Origin: DSBG01 sp049975365
Lineage (GTDB): Bacteria > Desulfobacterota > Desulfomonilia > UBA1062
Direction of reading: 5' to 3'
Length of the DNA: 32,862 nucleotides
Assembly: GCA_049975365.1 (NCBI GenBank)
Contig: JBNGDS010000037.1
Location: forward strand, 1 to 32,862
The stretch's first letter is position 1. Every line of letters starts with the position of its first letter. This document shows, one piece after another, positions 1-8,039 of the stretch. Made by a program: the position numbers and the translations under genes. The notes under the pieces are model-generated. The model saw only the letters and a list, made by a program, of their open reading frames with translations. It had not been told where the DNA came from and did not search any database.

Positions 1-633
1 TGTGCAGGGTTTGACGTAAACCCCGACAATCCTCAGGTTTCAAATCTTGTGGGTCCAGTGGAGCGGCACGAAAAAGGACCCGTTGACGTACTCATCACGA
101 GAGTGCGCTCTCTCACCGATGAACTGGTGTTCCTCCCAGTTCCGGTCATCGCAGCCATCAATGGGCTGGCATACGGAGGGGGTGCGGAGATCGCTACCCG
201 ATGCGATCTCCGGGTTATGGACGAGAATGCCGTCATCAGCTTTTCTGAGGTTCGCCTGGGGCTCATGCCTGATCACGGAGGTGTGGTGGGCCTCACACGC
301 CTCGTTGGTCCGGCACGGGCAGCAGACCTGATTCTGACGGCACGGAAGATAGATGCCCGGGAGGCATTCTCCCTCGGTCTGGTGAATCGGATCAGTGCCC
401 CGGGAAAATCTGTCGATGAATCCCTGAAACTGGCAGAAGAGATTGCGGCCAACGGGCCGCTGGCTGTCCGGCACGCTCTGACTGTCATCAGACGTACCCC
501 TGACCTGATGTATCGTGAAGCCCTCGAGCTGGAAACTCAAGAGGCGGTCGACCTCATAACAAGTGGGGAGTGCGTCTATGGCATAGCCGCCTTTCTCACG
601 AAAAAGAAACCGGAATTCCCAGATCCTGAGTAA
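1..633 (+). CDS. Enoyl-CoA hydratase/isomerase family protein (5' end outside window)
   Basis: The frame is open from the first base, so the N-terminus lies outside the window. About 210 residues remain, most of a crotonase-fold protein of roughly 260 aa. The start reads CAGFDVN, the oxyanion-loop region. It is followed by the hallmark NGLAYGGGAEIATRCD and by FSEVRLGLMPDHGG. The Glu of GGGAE and the Glu of SEVRLG align with the two catalytic glutamates of crotonase (Glu144 and Glu164), which suggests hydratase or isomerase chemistry on an acyl-CoA. The family hydrates 2-enoyl-CoA in beta-oxidation and related degradation pathways. The exact substrate cannot be read from the sequence. No partner gene is visible upstream. 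Family assignment is firm; specificity is unknown. Confidence 0.9.
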   Translation, partial: CAGFDVNPDNPQVSNLVGPVERHEKGPVDVLITRVRSLTDELVFLPVPVIAAINGLAYGGGAEIATRCDLRVMDENAVISFSEVRLGLMPDHGGVVGLTRLVGPARAADLILTARKIDAREAFSLGLVNRISAPGKSVDESLKLAEEIAANGPLAVRHALTVIRRTPDLMYREALELETQEAVDLITSGECVYGIAAFLTKKKPEFPDPE

Positions 634-697
634 CCCTAGGCCACCTGGTACATCATGCGGTGTCCCCGGGAGCAGTGGATTTCTGTACACTCCTCGT

Positions 698-703
698 TAT
701 AAT
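698..703 (+). promoter_or_regulatory. Possible -10 box (TATAAT) upstream of the 95-aa ORF
   Basis: A perfect TATAAT lies 20 nt before the start codon at 724, but no good -35 hexamer is found 16-18 nt upstream. A transcript from it would begin near 710, inside the strong Shine-Dalgarno GGGAGGAG (708-715), so the box may be fortuitous. Confidence 0.3.
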
Positions 704-723
704 TACAGGGAGGAGAATGTACA

Positions 724-1011
724 ATGGCGAAAGCGAAAATCTACCCTCTCTATGAAAAACGCATACAGCATAAAATCATCGCCCTCATCGAAGACATGGA
801 AAAGAACTATCTTGAAAACGAGAATACTCACAATCGCGACTCTGATAGAAACATAACAATACTTGGTGAATACCTCTTGAGAATGACGAGAATCATCATA
901 GATGAGTGCAATGATAATGAAGAAATAAAGAGAATCATCCCCAAGTATCTCCCCGAGGAGTTTACTCTGGCAGGGATACTCGATTCGGATGAAAAAAAGA
1001 ACTCTCCCTGA
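724..1011 (+). CDS. Small hypothetical protein, 95 aa
   Basis: I do not recognise this protein. It is highly charged, predicted mostly helical, and has no signal peptide or membrane segment. An Asn/Asp/Glu-rich middle is followed by a conserved-looking C-terminal stretch, YLPEEFTLAGILDSDE. The start ATG at 724 is preceded by a strong Shine-Dalgarno (GGGAGGAG, 708-715), which supports real translation. Base composition is clearly more A/T rich than the neighbouring genes (many AAA, ATA and AAT codons), so it may have been acquired separately. It stands alone between the enoyl-CoA hydratase gene and the converging tRNA-Ala. No function is proposed. Confidence 0.6.
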   Translation: MAKAKIYPLYEKRIQHKIIALIEDMEKNYLENENTHNRDSDRNITILGEYLLRMTRIIIDECNDNEEIKRIIPKYLPEEFTLAGILDSDEKKNSP

Positions 1012-1102
1012 CAATCCTCCATGAGGGTTAGCTGCATTCATTACTGGGAATCAGGGTATCCTGCGCGATCGAGAACATATCATGCAGGCGCGATGAGAAA
1101 GC

Positions 1103-1177
1103 TGGTGGAGGTGGGGGGATTTGAACCCCCGACCCTCGCATTGCGAACGCGATGCTCTCCCACTGAGCTACACCCCC
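1103..1177 (-). tRNA. tRNA-Ala (anticodon CGC)
   Basis: On the minus strand this folds as a standard cloverleaf. The acceptor GGGGGTG pairs with CACCTCC through one G-U. The D stem is GCTC/GAGC, and the anticodon stem TCGCG/TGCGA has the loop TTCGCAA, giving anticodon CGC (codon GCG, alanine). The T arm is GGGGG-TTCAAAT-CCCCC. The 3' CCA is encoded (TGG at 1103-1105 on the plus strand). It lies 27 nt downstream of the stop codon of the DHH/CBS/nucleotidyltransferase gene and may be partly co-transcribed with it. Confidence 0.96.
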
Positions 1178-1192
1178 GGAAAAACAGTACTG

Positions 1193-1221
1193 TGTGTACT
1201 AGAGTCAGGACTGTTCGTCAA
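1193..1221 (-). promoter_or_regulatory. Possible sigma-70 promoter for tRNA-Ala
   Basis: On the minus strand TTGACG (1216-1221) is followed after 17 nt by TACACA (1193-1198). The -35 matches 5 of 6 consensus bases and the -10 only 3 or 4. It overlaps the end of the upstream coding region. Its position about 16 nt before the mature tRNA is suitable, but the evidence is weak. Confidence 0.33.
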
Positions 1222-3853
1222 CTGTTTGCTTGGCGGATTCCTGTTCCAGCATCGACCGAGCGAAGTCCACGGCCTCTTTGAAATCCCTGATCTCTCCGTT
1301 GAGTCCTTTTTCTCTGATGATCCTGAGACAGTCTCCCAAGGCCTTGCCTTTGTGAAATCCAATGGCCTGGAGGTCCTTCCCGGTCACCGGAGGTTTGAAG
1401 GAGCGCCAGTTCGTAATATAGGAGGATATCATCTCCTTGACCTCCGGACTCCTCGATTTCGACATGGCAAAGAGCGTCTCCTCGAGCCGAAGCTTCTCGA
1501 GAACCTGCACAACGAATGAAGGTCTTTTCTCCTTGATTCCGACAAACTCCTTCAGCACTGCATGAACTCTCGCCTTGGCGGTTAAAATGTTTCTTACATT
1601 CTCATCGGAGAGTCCGAGCCGTTCGCAGATTGCGATAACCTTCTTGGGTTTCATGTGATCCACCAGGGCAAGCAGATAGATGAACCATGACCGGTAACTT
1701 TCGTGGGTATAGAGAAGATTGAACCACAGGAGGGTTTCCTTGACATGGGTGAAATTCTCCCTGATCCCCTCGCTCAGGACGAGATCCGGGTGAATAGCGC
1801 TGAGCACGCCGAGTTCCCGCAGCCGTTCAAGGGATGGCACCGGGTCGTCTTCAGAGAGTATCTGCCTGATTTCGTGGGAGATCCTCCTGCCAGGGATGCT
1901 CTTCAAAAGCCCTGATTTGACAGCGGCGTTGACCAGGGAAAAGGTCTGCTTTCCGAGATTGAACCCGTACCGTTTTTCAAACCGTACCGCCCGGAGAATC
2001 CGCGACGGATCCTCCACGAAGCTCATGGCATGCAGCACCCTGATCCTTTTCTCCTTGATATCCCTCTGCCCACCAAAATAATCGATGAGTTCTCCGAACC
2101 GGTTCGGATTCAGACAGATGGCCATGGAGTTGATGGTGAAATCCCTCCGGTAGAGATCGAGCTTGAGGGTTGACTGTTCGACGATGGGATATCCACCAGG
2201 GTGTTTGTAGTACTCAAGGCGTGCGGTTGCCACATCGATGTGTGCACCATTGGGCAGCGTGATGACAGCGGTCTTGTATTTTTCGTGAACCGCGCACCTG
2301 GCCCCTATGGAAGAGGAAAACGCCTTGGCGAACGCCACACCGTTTCCCTCGACAACAAGATCGATATCGAGGTTGTCGATGCGCATGATCATGTCTCGCA
2401 CGATTCCGCCCACCAGGTAGATATTGGACCCCTTTGCCGATGCGAGCTCGCCTGCCTGAATCAGCAGTTCGTGGACATTCTTTGGCATCCTCTCCTCGAG
2501 GAGAGATCTCACGTATTTCTTCTGCGTCTCGCGGTACCCGAGTCCTTCCACCTTGGCCATCTTCTCGTGGAGGACTCTCATGAGATCCGTTCTGGTGATG
2601 ACACCGATGGCCTTCCTGTCTTCCACCACGGGCAGCAGGCGCTGGCTGCCGTCAATGATGAGGGAGCGGATCTCTCCCACCGGAGCGTCTGCCCTCACGT
2701 GCATGATGTCCCGGATCATGTAGTCCTTGATCTTCGCATCGCCGAGGTGGTGGCCCTGGGCCCGGCTCACCACCTGCCTCGTTACGATTCCCACGACCCG
2801 CTCATCACGGGAATGAACAATGGCAGCGTTGATATTGTACCGGTTCAGGGTTTCACTTGCATCATTGATGGTGTCATCCATCCGCAGGGCAATGACCGGG
2901 AATGTCATGATATCCCGTGCAGTGATCCGGGGCCTGGTTTCTTTCTTGATGAGCCTGACGAGTTTCACCTCGGCCTGATCCAGGGAAATGTTCTTTATGG
3001 AGGCGGCTGCTGCAGTGGGATGACCGCCGCCGCCGAATTGAGCTGCGATCTCAGATGCATTGATCTGGGGGAGCGTGCTCCGTGCCACCAGGTAGATCCT
3101 CTCACCCATACGGCCGAGGGCGAACATGGCATCGGCCTCGAACATGCCCCTGAGCTTGTGAACGAGCATGGCGAAATCCTCGACATAGGAGGTGGATTCA
3201 GACCGGGTGAAGAGCACGTCGATGCCCCCCACGTGAAAGATATAGGCATTCTTTATGAGCTGATCGAGCACATCCACCTGATCAGGACTGAGTTCCCGGG
3301 ACATGGTCTGCGACACCACCTTCAGATCCGCTCCCCACTGGATGAGCTCTGCAAGCGCCAGACAGTCCTGCGGCCGGGTTGATGGAAACAGGAGAGACCC
3401 CGTGTCTTCAAAGATCCCCATTGCAAAAATAGTCGCCTCTTCTGGAGTGGGCCTGAGCTGCTTCTGCTTGAGTATATCGACCATGAGTGTAATATTCGAA
3501 CCAAATTCCCGGATGTGCTCTTCATTTCCCTTGATGTCATCCGCGGACGGCGGATGATGATCATAGATCACCACCTCCACAGAGTCTTTTCCGATCAGAC
3601 GCGAGAATTCGCCTATGCGGGAGAGCTGCCGGGTATCCACGAGGATCAGCCGCGTGATCTCGCCGCAGGAGATACTCTTTAGCTTCACTATGGCCGAGGC
3701 GATCTCGGGGGAGGCATGGGCGAGATAATCCCTCAGGTTCTTCTCCTGTGCACCGGGAAACACGAGCAGGGCATCGGGATAGAGTTTCTTGGCTGCCAGC
3801 ATGGATGCGAAGGCATCGAAATCAGCCTGAATATGGGAGGTTATGACCTCCAT
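1205..3853 (-). CDS. DHH phosphoesterase - CBS pair - tRNA nucleotidyltransferase/poly(A) polymerase fusion, 882 aa
   Basis: Three modules lie in one chain. Residues 1-310 are a DHH/DHHA1 phosphoesterase (SHIQADFDAF, VDTRQ, YDHH at 97-100, GGGGHPTAAAA near 274-283), the fold of NrnA/RecJ-type exonucleases. Residues about 313-432 are two CBS domains, often adenylate-binding. Residues about 470-880 are a class II nucleotidyltransferase with VGGIVRD, the metal-binding DID at 495-497, YRRDFTINSMA and EDPSRILRAVRFEKRYGF. This arrangement is known from deltaproteobacteria and related groups, where such proteins have been assigned A-adding, CC-adding or poly(A) polymerase roles. Which one applies here is not readable. 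The chain could couple 3'-end addition with RNA or dinucleotide trimming. It starts 3 nt after xerD, so it is probably co-transcribed with it. All key motifs look intact. Confidence 0.92.
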   Translation of the reverse strand: MEVITSHIQADFDAFASMLAAKKLYPDALLVFPGAQEKNLRDYLAHASPEIASAIVKLKSISCGEITRLILVDTRQLSRIGEFSRLIGKDSVEVVIYDHHPPSADDIKGNEEHIREFGSNITLMVDILKQKQLRPTPEEATIFAMGIFEDTGSLLFPSTRPQDCLALAELIQWGADLKVVSQTMSRELSPDQVDVLDQLIKNAYIFHVGGIDVLFTRSESTSYVEDFAMLVHKLRGMFEADAMFALGRMGERIYLVARSTLPQINASEIAAQFGGGGHPTAAAASIKNISLDQAEVKLVRLIKKETRPRITARDIMTFPVIALRMDDTINDASETLNRYNINAAIVHSRDERVVGIVTRQVVSRAQGHHLGDAKIKDYMIRDIMHVRADAPVGEIRSLIIDGSQRLLPVVEDRKAIGVITRTDLMRVLHEKMAKVEGLGYRETQKKYVRSLLEERMPKNVHELLIQAGELASAKGSNIYLVGGIVRDMIMRIDNLDIDLVVEGNGVAFAKAFSSSIGARCAVHEKYKTAVITLPNGAHIDVATARLEYYKHPGGYPIVEQSTLKLDLYRRDFTINSMAICLNPNRFGELIDYFGGQRDIKEKRIRVLHAMSFVEDPSRILRAVRFEKRYGFNLGKQTFSLVNAAVKSGLLKSIPGRRISHEIRQILSEDDPVPSLERLRELGVLSAIHPDLVLSEGIRENFTHVKETLLWFNLLYTHESYRSWFIYLLALVDHMKPKKVIAICERLGLSDENVRNILTAKARVHAVLKEFVGIKEKRPSFVVQVLEKLRLEETLFAMSKSRSPEVKEMISSYITNWRSFKPPVTGKDLQAIGFHKGKALGDCLRIIREKGLNGEIRDFKEAVDFARSMLEQESAKQTVDEQS

Positions 3854-3856
3854 GCG

Positions 3857-4741
3857 TCACCCCCTCGGGTGGAATTTCTCGTGAATCTCTTTGAGTCTTC
3901 TCGACGTGATGTGCGTATAGATCTGCGTAGTGGAAATGTCGGCGTGTCCGAGCATCATCTGGACGGATCGTAGATCCGCACCCCCGATGAGGAGGTGTGT
4001 TGCAAAGGAATGTCTGAGTACATGGGGAGAAATCCTCTTGGATATCCCCGCTGCCCGAGCATAGCGTTTGATGGAATACCAGAAATTCTGCCGCGTCATG
4101 GCAGAGCCCCGTTTCGAACAGAACAGCGCATCTGTTCTCTTTGCTGCAAAGGATGGACGTACGTGAGACAGATATTCCTTCACCCAGTGAACAGCGCTCT
4201 CTCCCATGGGAACGAGCCGTTCCTTGTCTCCTTTTCCCCTGCACATCAGGTATCCGACGTGCACATTGAGATTGTGAACTTCCAGGCCCACGAGTTCCGA
4301 TACCCTAAGCCCCGTGGCGTAGAGAACCTCGAGCATGGCCTTGTCCCTGATCCCGATGGGGGTCGAAACATCGGGGATTGCCAGCAGCCTGTCCACTTCA
4401 TCCCGGCTCAACACCTCCGGCAGGTACTTCCCACGCTTGGGCATGTCCATGTCCCTGGTTGGGTCGTGGTGGATCACCTCTTCCTCGACCAGATACCGGT
4501 AGAACTGCCTGATGGTCGAGAGTCTCCTGCTGATGCTCGAGTACTTCATCCCCTTCCCCCTGCAGGATGAAGAGAATCTGGACAGGGTATCCCCATCGAC
4601 ATCCTCAAGTCGGAGGGTTTCATGTTCGAGCCAGTGGTCAAAGTCCCGCAAATCGCCTTCATAGGCCTTCAATGTGTTGTCAGGCGAAGACCTCTCCACC
4701 GCGAGATATTCGAGGAAGGAGTCTATGTAATCATGGATCAT
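3857..4741 (-). CDS. xerD: Tyrosine recombinase XerD
   Basis: The protein is 294 aa, the usual Xer length. An N-terminal SAM-like core-binding domain (1-90) is followed by the catalytic domain. The residues are all present: R146 in ATGLRVSEL, K170 in GKGDKERLVP, H240 and R243 in PHVLRHSFATHLL, H266 in LGHADIS and the nucleophile Y275 in TTQIYTH. XerC/XerD act at dif sites to resolve chromosome dimers at the septum. The N-terminus and the absence of phage genes argue for the housekeeping XerD rather than an integrase, although XerC versus XerD is not certain from sequence alone. The start ATG overlaps the stop codon of the SPOR gene by 4 nt (ATGA), indicating translational coupling in a cell-division-flavoured operon. 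Confidence 0.9.
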   Translation of the reverse strand: MIHDYIDSFLEYLAVERSSPDNTLKAYEGDLRDFDHWLEHETLRLEDVDGDTLSRFSSSCRGKGMKYSSISRRLSTIRQFYRYLVEEEVIHHDPTRDMDMPKRGKYLPEVLSRDEVDRLLAIPDVSTPIGIRDKAMLEVLYATGLRVSELVGLEVHNLNVHVGYLMCRGKGDKERLVPMGESAVHWVKEYLSHVRPSFAAKRTDALFCSKRGSAMTRQNFWYSIKRYARAAGISKRISPHVLRHSFATHLLIGGADLRSVQMMLGHADISTTQIYTHITSRRLKEIHEKFHPRG

Positions 4742-5364
4742 CTCTTGGTTATGATGGGATTCAGCCCCAGTGCCTTGAGGTCGTCCACTGCCGGGGATGC
4801 ACTGGGAATGTCAGGATATGCTCCCACCAGGAGCCTGTAGTAGTCTTCAGACTCCTTGAGAATATAGGAAATGATCCCATTGGATCTGAGTTCTTCCGAT
4901 CTTTCCATCGCACCCTCTGCGTCAGTGAACACACCGACCTCTATGGCGAAGGGAACCTGATCCCCGACGAACGCTCCTTTTTCAATGACACCCTGTGCCT
5001 GCAGTGCCCGCAATTCAAAGACTGCATCCTTTATCGAGTGAAACGCTCCGTAATCCACTCGGTTCCACACACCCGAGGAACCGAGATCGATCTTGGTTAT
5101 GAAAATTGGTTCAAGATCGAGGGGGTTCTCCTGAATCTGCCTGACGGCAGCTTCGTACTCCTTCCACGAGGACATATGAATGGTAAACGGGTAGTATACG
5201 GCCTTGACAAACTCCGGAGCAGTCTCTTCACCCTTCTCTAGGATCGCCTCTTCTACCGGTTCCGGCCTCCTGATCTCCTTTGTCACCACGTTGCTCAACC
5301 CGTAATCAGCACAGAGGGGACTCGCCATGATGCACCAGACGAGAATGAACATCATACGCCTCAT
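4738..5364 (-). CDS. Exported SPOR-domain protein, 208 aa
   Basis: An N-terminal hydrophobic segment, MFILVWCIMASPLCA (residues 5-19), looks like a signal peptide. Two SPOR-like units follow. The first is about residues 53-120 (FTIHMSSWKEYEAAVRQI ... WNRVDYGAF). The second is about 135-205 (FAIEVGVFTDAEGAMERSEEL ... DYYRLLVGAY). SPOR domains bind glycan strands stripped of stem peptides at division sites, the product of amidases. The gene sits between a periplasmic amidase (4-nt overlap upstream) and xerD (4-nt overlap downstream), which fits a septal peptidoglycan role. The first repeat is more divergent. Partner and precise function are inferred from context. Confidence 0.8.
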   Translation of the reverse strand: MRRMMFILVWCIMASPLCADYGLSNVVTKEIRRPEPVEEAILEKGEETAPEFVKAVYYPFTIHMSSWKEYEAAVRQIQENPLDLEPIFITKIDLGSSGVWNRVDYGAFHSIKDAVFELRALQAQGVIEKGAFVGDQVPFAIEVGVFTDAEGAMERSEELRSNGIISYILKESEDYYRLLVGAYPDIPSASPAVDDLKALGLNPIITKR

Positions 5365-7085
5365 GGGTTGCTCCCGTTGTACGCGTAGGTGGTATTCATT
5401 ATATACTTCTGTATCCCTTTTACAATACCATCGACAAGGAGATTCTGATAGGAACTCCGCTTCAGGAGATAGCAGTCAGTGGAATTCGTGATGAAGCCGA
5501 GTTCGAGAAGGATTGATGGCATCTGTGCCCCGAGCAGCACATAGAACGGGGCCTGCCGCACTCCGAGGTCCTTGCCGCGATACCCGTTGGTGTACGCCGA
5601 TGATATGACACACTTGTGAACACAGGTGGCGAACCTCGACGACTCATTGATCTTGGAGTTCAGCATGAGGTCATTGATGATGAGCTGCAGGTCGCTTATC
5701 GACTTGGTTGTCGTGGCATTCTCCCGTGCAGCGACTTCGATGGCGGATGCATCGGTCGTGAGATTGAGGAAGTAGGTTTCGATTCCCCTCACCGACTTGT
5801 CTGAATTCGAGTTGACATGCAGAGAGATGAACAGGTCCGCTTTCTTCTTGTTGGCGAAGGCAGTGCGTTCCTCCAGGGTCATGAACACATCGCTCTCCCT
5901 GGTGAGGAAGACCTGGAAGCCTTCTTGAGTGAGCCTCTTTGCGAGAAGCTTGCCCAGTATCAGGGTGATGTCTTTCTCTTTGATTCCCGACGTGCTTATG
6001 GCCCCTGGATCCCTGCCCCCATGCCCTGGGTCGATGACAATCCGCGACACCTTCAGGGAGAGTTGCGCCGCAATGGACGGGACATCTTCAGGCATCTTTG
6101 ACCGCGCATGTATGGGAACCTTTTTGACCGCATTGCCCCTGCTGGCGAGCTTGGCGGAAGAAGATGCATTCCGCTTGATGTCCACCACCAGGCGTGAAGG
6201 ATTGGTCAGGGGAAAGGCATTGTAGCTGGATGGCTGGGAGAGGTCCATAACGACCCTGACCGTTGTCTTGTCGTACTGGGAAATCCTGATACTGGAGAGG
6301 AGCCCATCGTCCACATTAACCTTATAAGGGAATGAAGGGCTCGTCCTTGAATCCCTCAGATCCACCACAACGCGGTTTGATTTCCTGGCTTTCGCATCTG
6401 ATGGCAGGACAAAGCTCTTGAACGTAACATCCTTCTCGAGGTCAATGACGACCCTTGTGTACTCCTTGTCCGACCACTGCCGGACATTCTTGACAAGGCT
6501 CAACGATGCGATGGATGTATTGGCCTTCTTTTCCTGGTTCAGTGAATTCAGCTCTTCCCGTGCAAGCTGCACCATATCCCCGTCAGGAAAATCAGTGATG
6601 ACCTGCCGGTAGAGTGCATACGCCTTCTGCTTGTATCCGAACTTGTAGTTGTAGATCGAAGCAGATCTGTAAAGGGCATCGTCAGCGAGACTGCTGGAAG
6701 GGTACGTGTTGGAGACGTTCAGGTAGGTCTTGATGGCCTTCTCGAGATCCTTTCCCAGGGAGGAATAGCCATAGAGCTCTTCATAGAGCTTCGCCGCACG
6801 ATACATTGCCCTGGGTGCAAACTGGGTATTGGAATATTCCCGGGGAATCTTCAGGTACTGATCAATCACGTCGATCCAGTTCGTACGGTATTTTCTCTTG
6901 TTGATATCTCTGCTGAGTTCTATGTATGCCTTGTTTGCACTCTGATAGGCTCCTGCTGCCGAGATGGATGCGTGCCCGGGGGCAGTCACGGCCGTCAGGA
7001 TGAAGCAAACGGCGAGGGCAAGGCACAGTGAATGTTTTCGTTTTCGTGTGCTGTAATCCATTACGCTCAATGAAAAGTAGTCCAT
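5361..7085 (-). CDS. Secreted N-acetylmuramoyl-L-alanine amidase (TPR-AMIN-Amidase_3), 574 aa
   Basis: A signal peptide (KRKHSLCLALAVCFILTAVTA, around residues 16-36) precedes TPR-like repeats (about 45-185), an AMIN domain (about 205-310) and an Amidase_3 zinc hydrolase domain (about 348-565). The zinc-site residues are visible: H355 in IDPGHGGRDPGA, E406 in LEERTAFAN and H423 in SLHVNSN, plus catalytic E528 in LLELGFITN. The enzyme cuts the amide between muramic acid and L-Ala in the periplasm, as AmiC does at the septum; the AMIN domain targets it to the wall. The TPR region is an addition relative to E. coli AmiC. A second ATG at 7061 gives a more typical signal peptide, and neither start has a clear Shine-Dalgarno. 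It heads the amidase-SPOR-xerD-RNA enzyme run. Confidence 0.92.
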   Translation of the reverse strand: MDYFSLSVMDYSTRKRKHSLCLALAVCFILTAVTAPGHASISAAGAYQSANKAYIELSRDINKRKYRTNWIDVIDQYLKIPREYSNTQFAPRAMYRAAKLYEELYGYSSLGKDLEKAIKTYLNVSNTYPSSSLADDALYRSASIYNYKFGYKQKAYALYRQVITDFPDGDMVQLAREELNSLNQEKKANTSIASLSLVKNVRQWSDKEYTRVVIDLEKDVTFKSFVLPSDAKARKSNRVVVDLRDSRTSPSFPYKVNVDDGLLSSIRISQYDKTTVRVVMDLSQPSSYNAFPLTNPSRLVVDIKRNASSSAKLASRGNAVKKVPIHARSKMPEDVPSIAAQLSLKVSRIVIDPGHGGRDPGAISTSGIKEKDITLILGKLLAKRLTQEGFQVFLTRESDVFMTLEERTAFANKKKADLFISLHVNSNSDKSVRGIETYFLNLTTDASAIEVAARENATTTKSISDLQLIINDLMLNSKINESSRFATCVHKCVISSAYTNGYRGKDLGVRQAPFYVLLGAQMPSILLELGFITNSTDCYLLKRSSYQNLLVDGIVKGIQKYIMNTTYAYNGSNP

Positions 7086-7147
7086 TACTTTTGTTTGTAT
7101 AAAAAAATCCCTGGTAAGGCAACTATCGGCTGTTCAAGAATCAAATC

Positions 7148-7912
7148 TTAACACTTATTTTCCCTGTGAAAAGTATATATGGTCCGTAATCCCTTGAGGA
7201 TGAGATCCTGATCATGGACATACCTGTGGGGAAGAAGATCTCTCAACACTGCTGAAAACCCTCCGGTGAGAAGTACGCCTGCGTCAGATCCACGATCCTG
7301 GACCATCTTGTCCACTACTCGTTCGATGAGGGCCGAGTGGCCATGAATAACCCCCGAGAGAATGCACTGATCCGTCGTCTTCCCGATGAGAGGCCCTCCA
7401 GGTCGTACATCGAGGCGCGGAAGCTCAGGGGCGCGTGCAAGCAGGCCATCATATGCACTCATGAGACCCGGGGCGATGATCCCCCCGAGGTATTCCCCCT
7501 TCTCGGTAAGATAATCTATGGTTGTGGCTGTCCCCATATCTATGATGACCAGCGGGTACACCCCCCTGCTGTAGAGGTGGAACCCCGCGGCAGCGCAGAT
7601 GACCCTGTCGACTCCCAGTGTCTGCTTGGTTTCATAGAGGTTGATGATTCCCATATCGGTAGTGACATCAACGACAAACGGGCTGGAACCCGTTTTCGCC
7701 TTGATCTCAGAGATGATCAGATCCTTCACCTGCTTGCGGACACTCGAGAGAACGACGTCCTCTATCGCGAGATCCGGCAACATCGGGAGATTGCCCAGAA
7801 AGCTCCCGCTCTGCAGACACACCTGCGTGGAGATCCTGTGAACCTGCCCGATCTCTTCTCCGTCGAATACGGCACATGCGATCAGCGTGTTTCCCGCATC
7901 AATAGCAATCAT
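7148..7912 (-). CDS. coaX: Type III pantothenate kinase
   Basis: The protein is 254 aa, normal for CoaX. It has the ASKHA-fold phosphate motif IAIDAGNTLIACAVFDG at the N-terminus, the central DMGTATTIDYL with the catalytic Asp region, GGIIAPGL, and the late VLLTGGFS. CoaX phosphorylates pantothenate in the first committed step of coenzyme A synthesis. It is cytoplasmic and differs from type I and II kinases in being insensitive to CoA feedback. The usual bifunctional partner birA is not next to it. The gene lies 127 nt downstream of the cyclase gene and 62 nt upstream of the amidase, so co-transcription is possible but not obvious. Confidence 0.93.
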   Translation of the reverse strand: MIAIDAGNTLIACAVFDGEEIGQVHRISTQVCLQSGSFLGNLPMLPDLAIEDVVLSSVRKQVKDLIISEIKAKTGSSPFVVDVTTDMGIINLYETKQTLGVDRVICAAAGFHLYSRGVYPLVIIDMGTATTIDYLTEKGEYLGGIIAPGLMSAYDGLLARAPELPRLDVRPGGPLIGKTTDQCILSGVIHGHSALIERVVDKMVQDRGSDAGVLLTGGFSAVLRDLLPHRYVHDQDLILKGLRTIYTFHRENKC

Positions 7913-7949
7913 GTTCCTGTATCTAAACCATGCATATCAAGGCCAGGCA

Positions 7950-7961
7950 AGAAATATTTCT
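7950..7961. repeat. 12-nt perfect palindrome upstream of coaX
   Basis: AGAAATATTTCT is a perfect palindrome 37 nt before the coaX start, in the gap between the cyclase and coaX genes. It could be an operator half-site pair or chance in A/T-rich spacer DNA. Confidence 0.25.
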
Positions 7962-8039
7962 GAATTTTTCGAAAGGTATGGTCATCTCGACCAATCCCGG
8001 CCTTCTGGTGGAGAGAAGGGCCCGAAGGAAACCTCTCAT

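Noticed and set aside
2201..3382. A 393-codon open frame on the plus strand, antisense to the DHH/CBS fusion gene
   Set aside because: It shadows a gene with clear motifs on the other strand, has no family motif or Shine-Dalgarno, and its composition (many His/Asp/Pro) is typical of antisense reading.
3857..4741. Tyrosine recombinase as a mobile-element integrase
   Set aside because: Length, operon position and neighbours point to housekeeping Xer; no attachment-site repeats or phage genes were seen near either tRNA.
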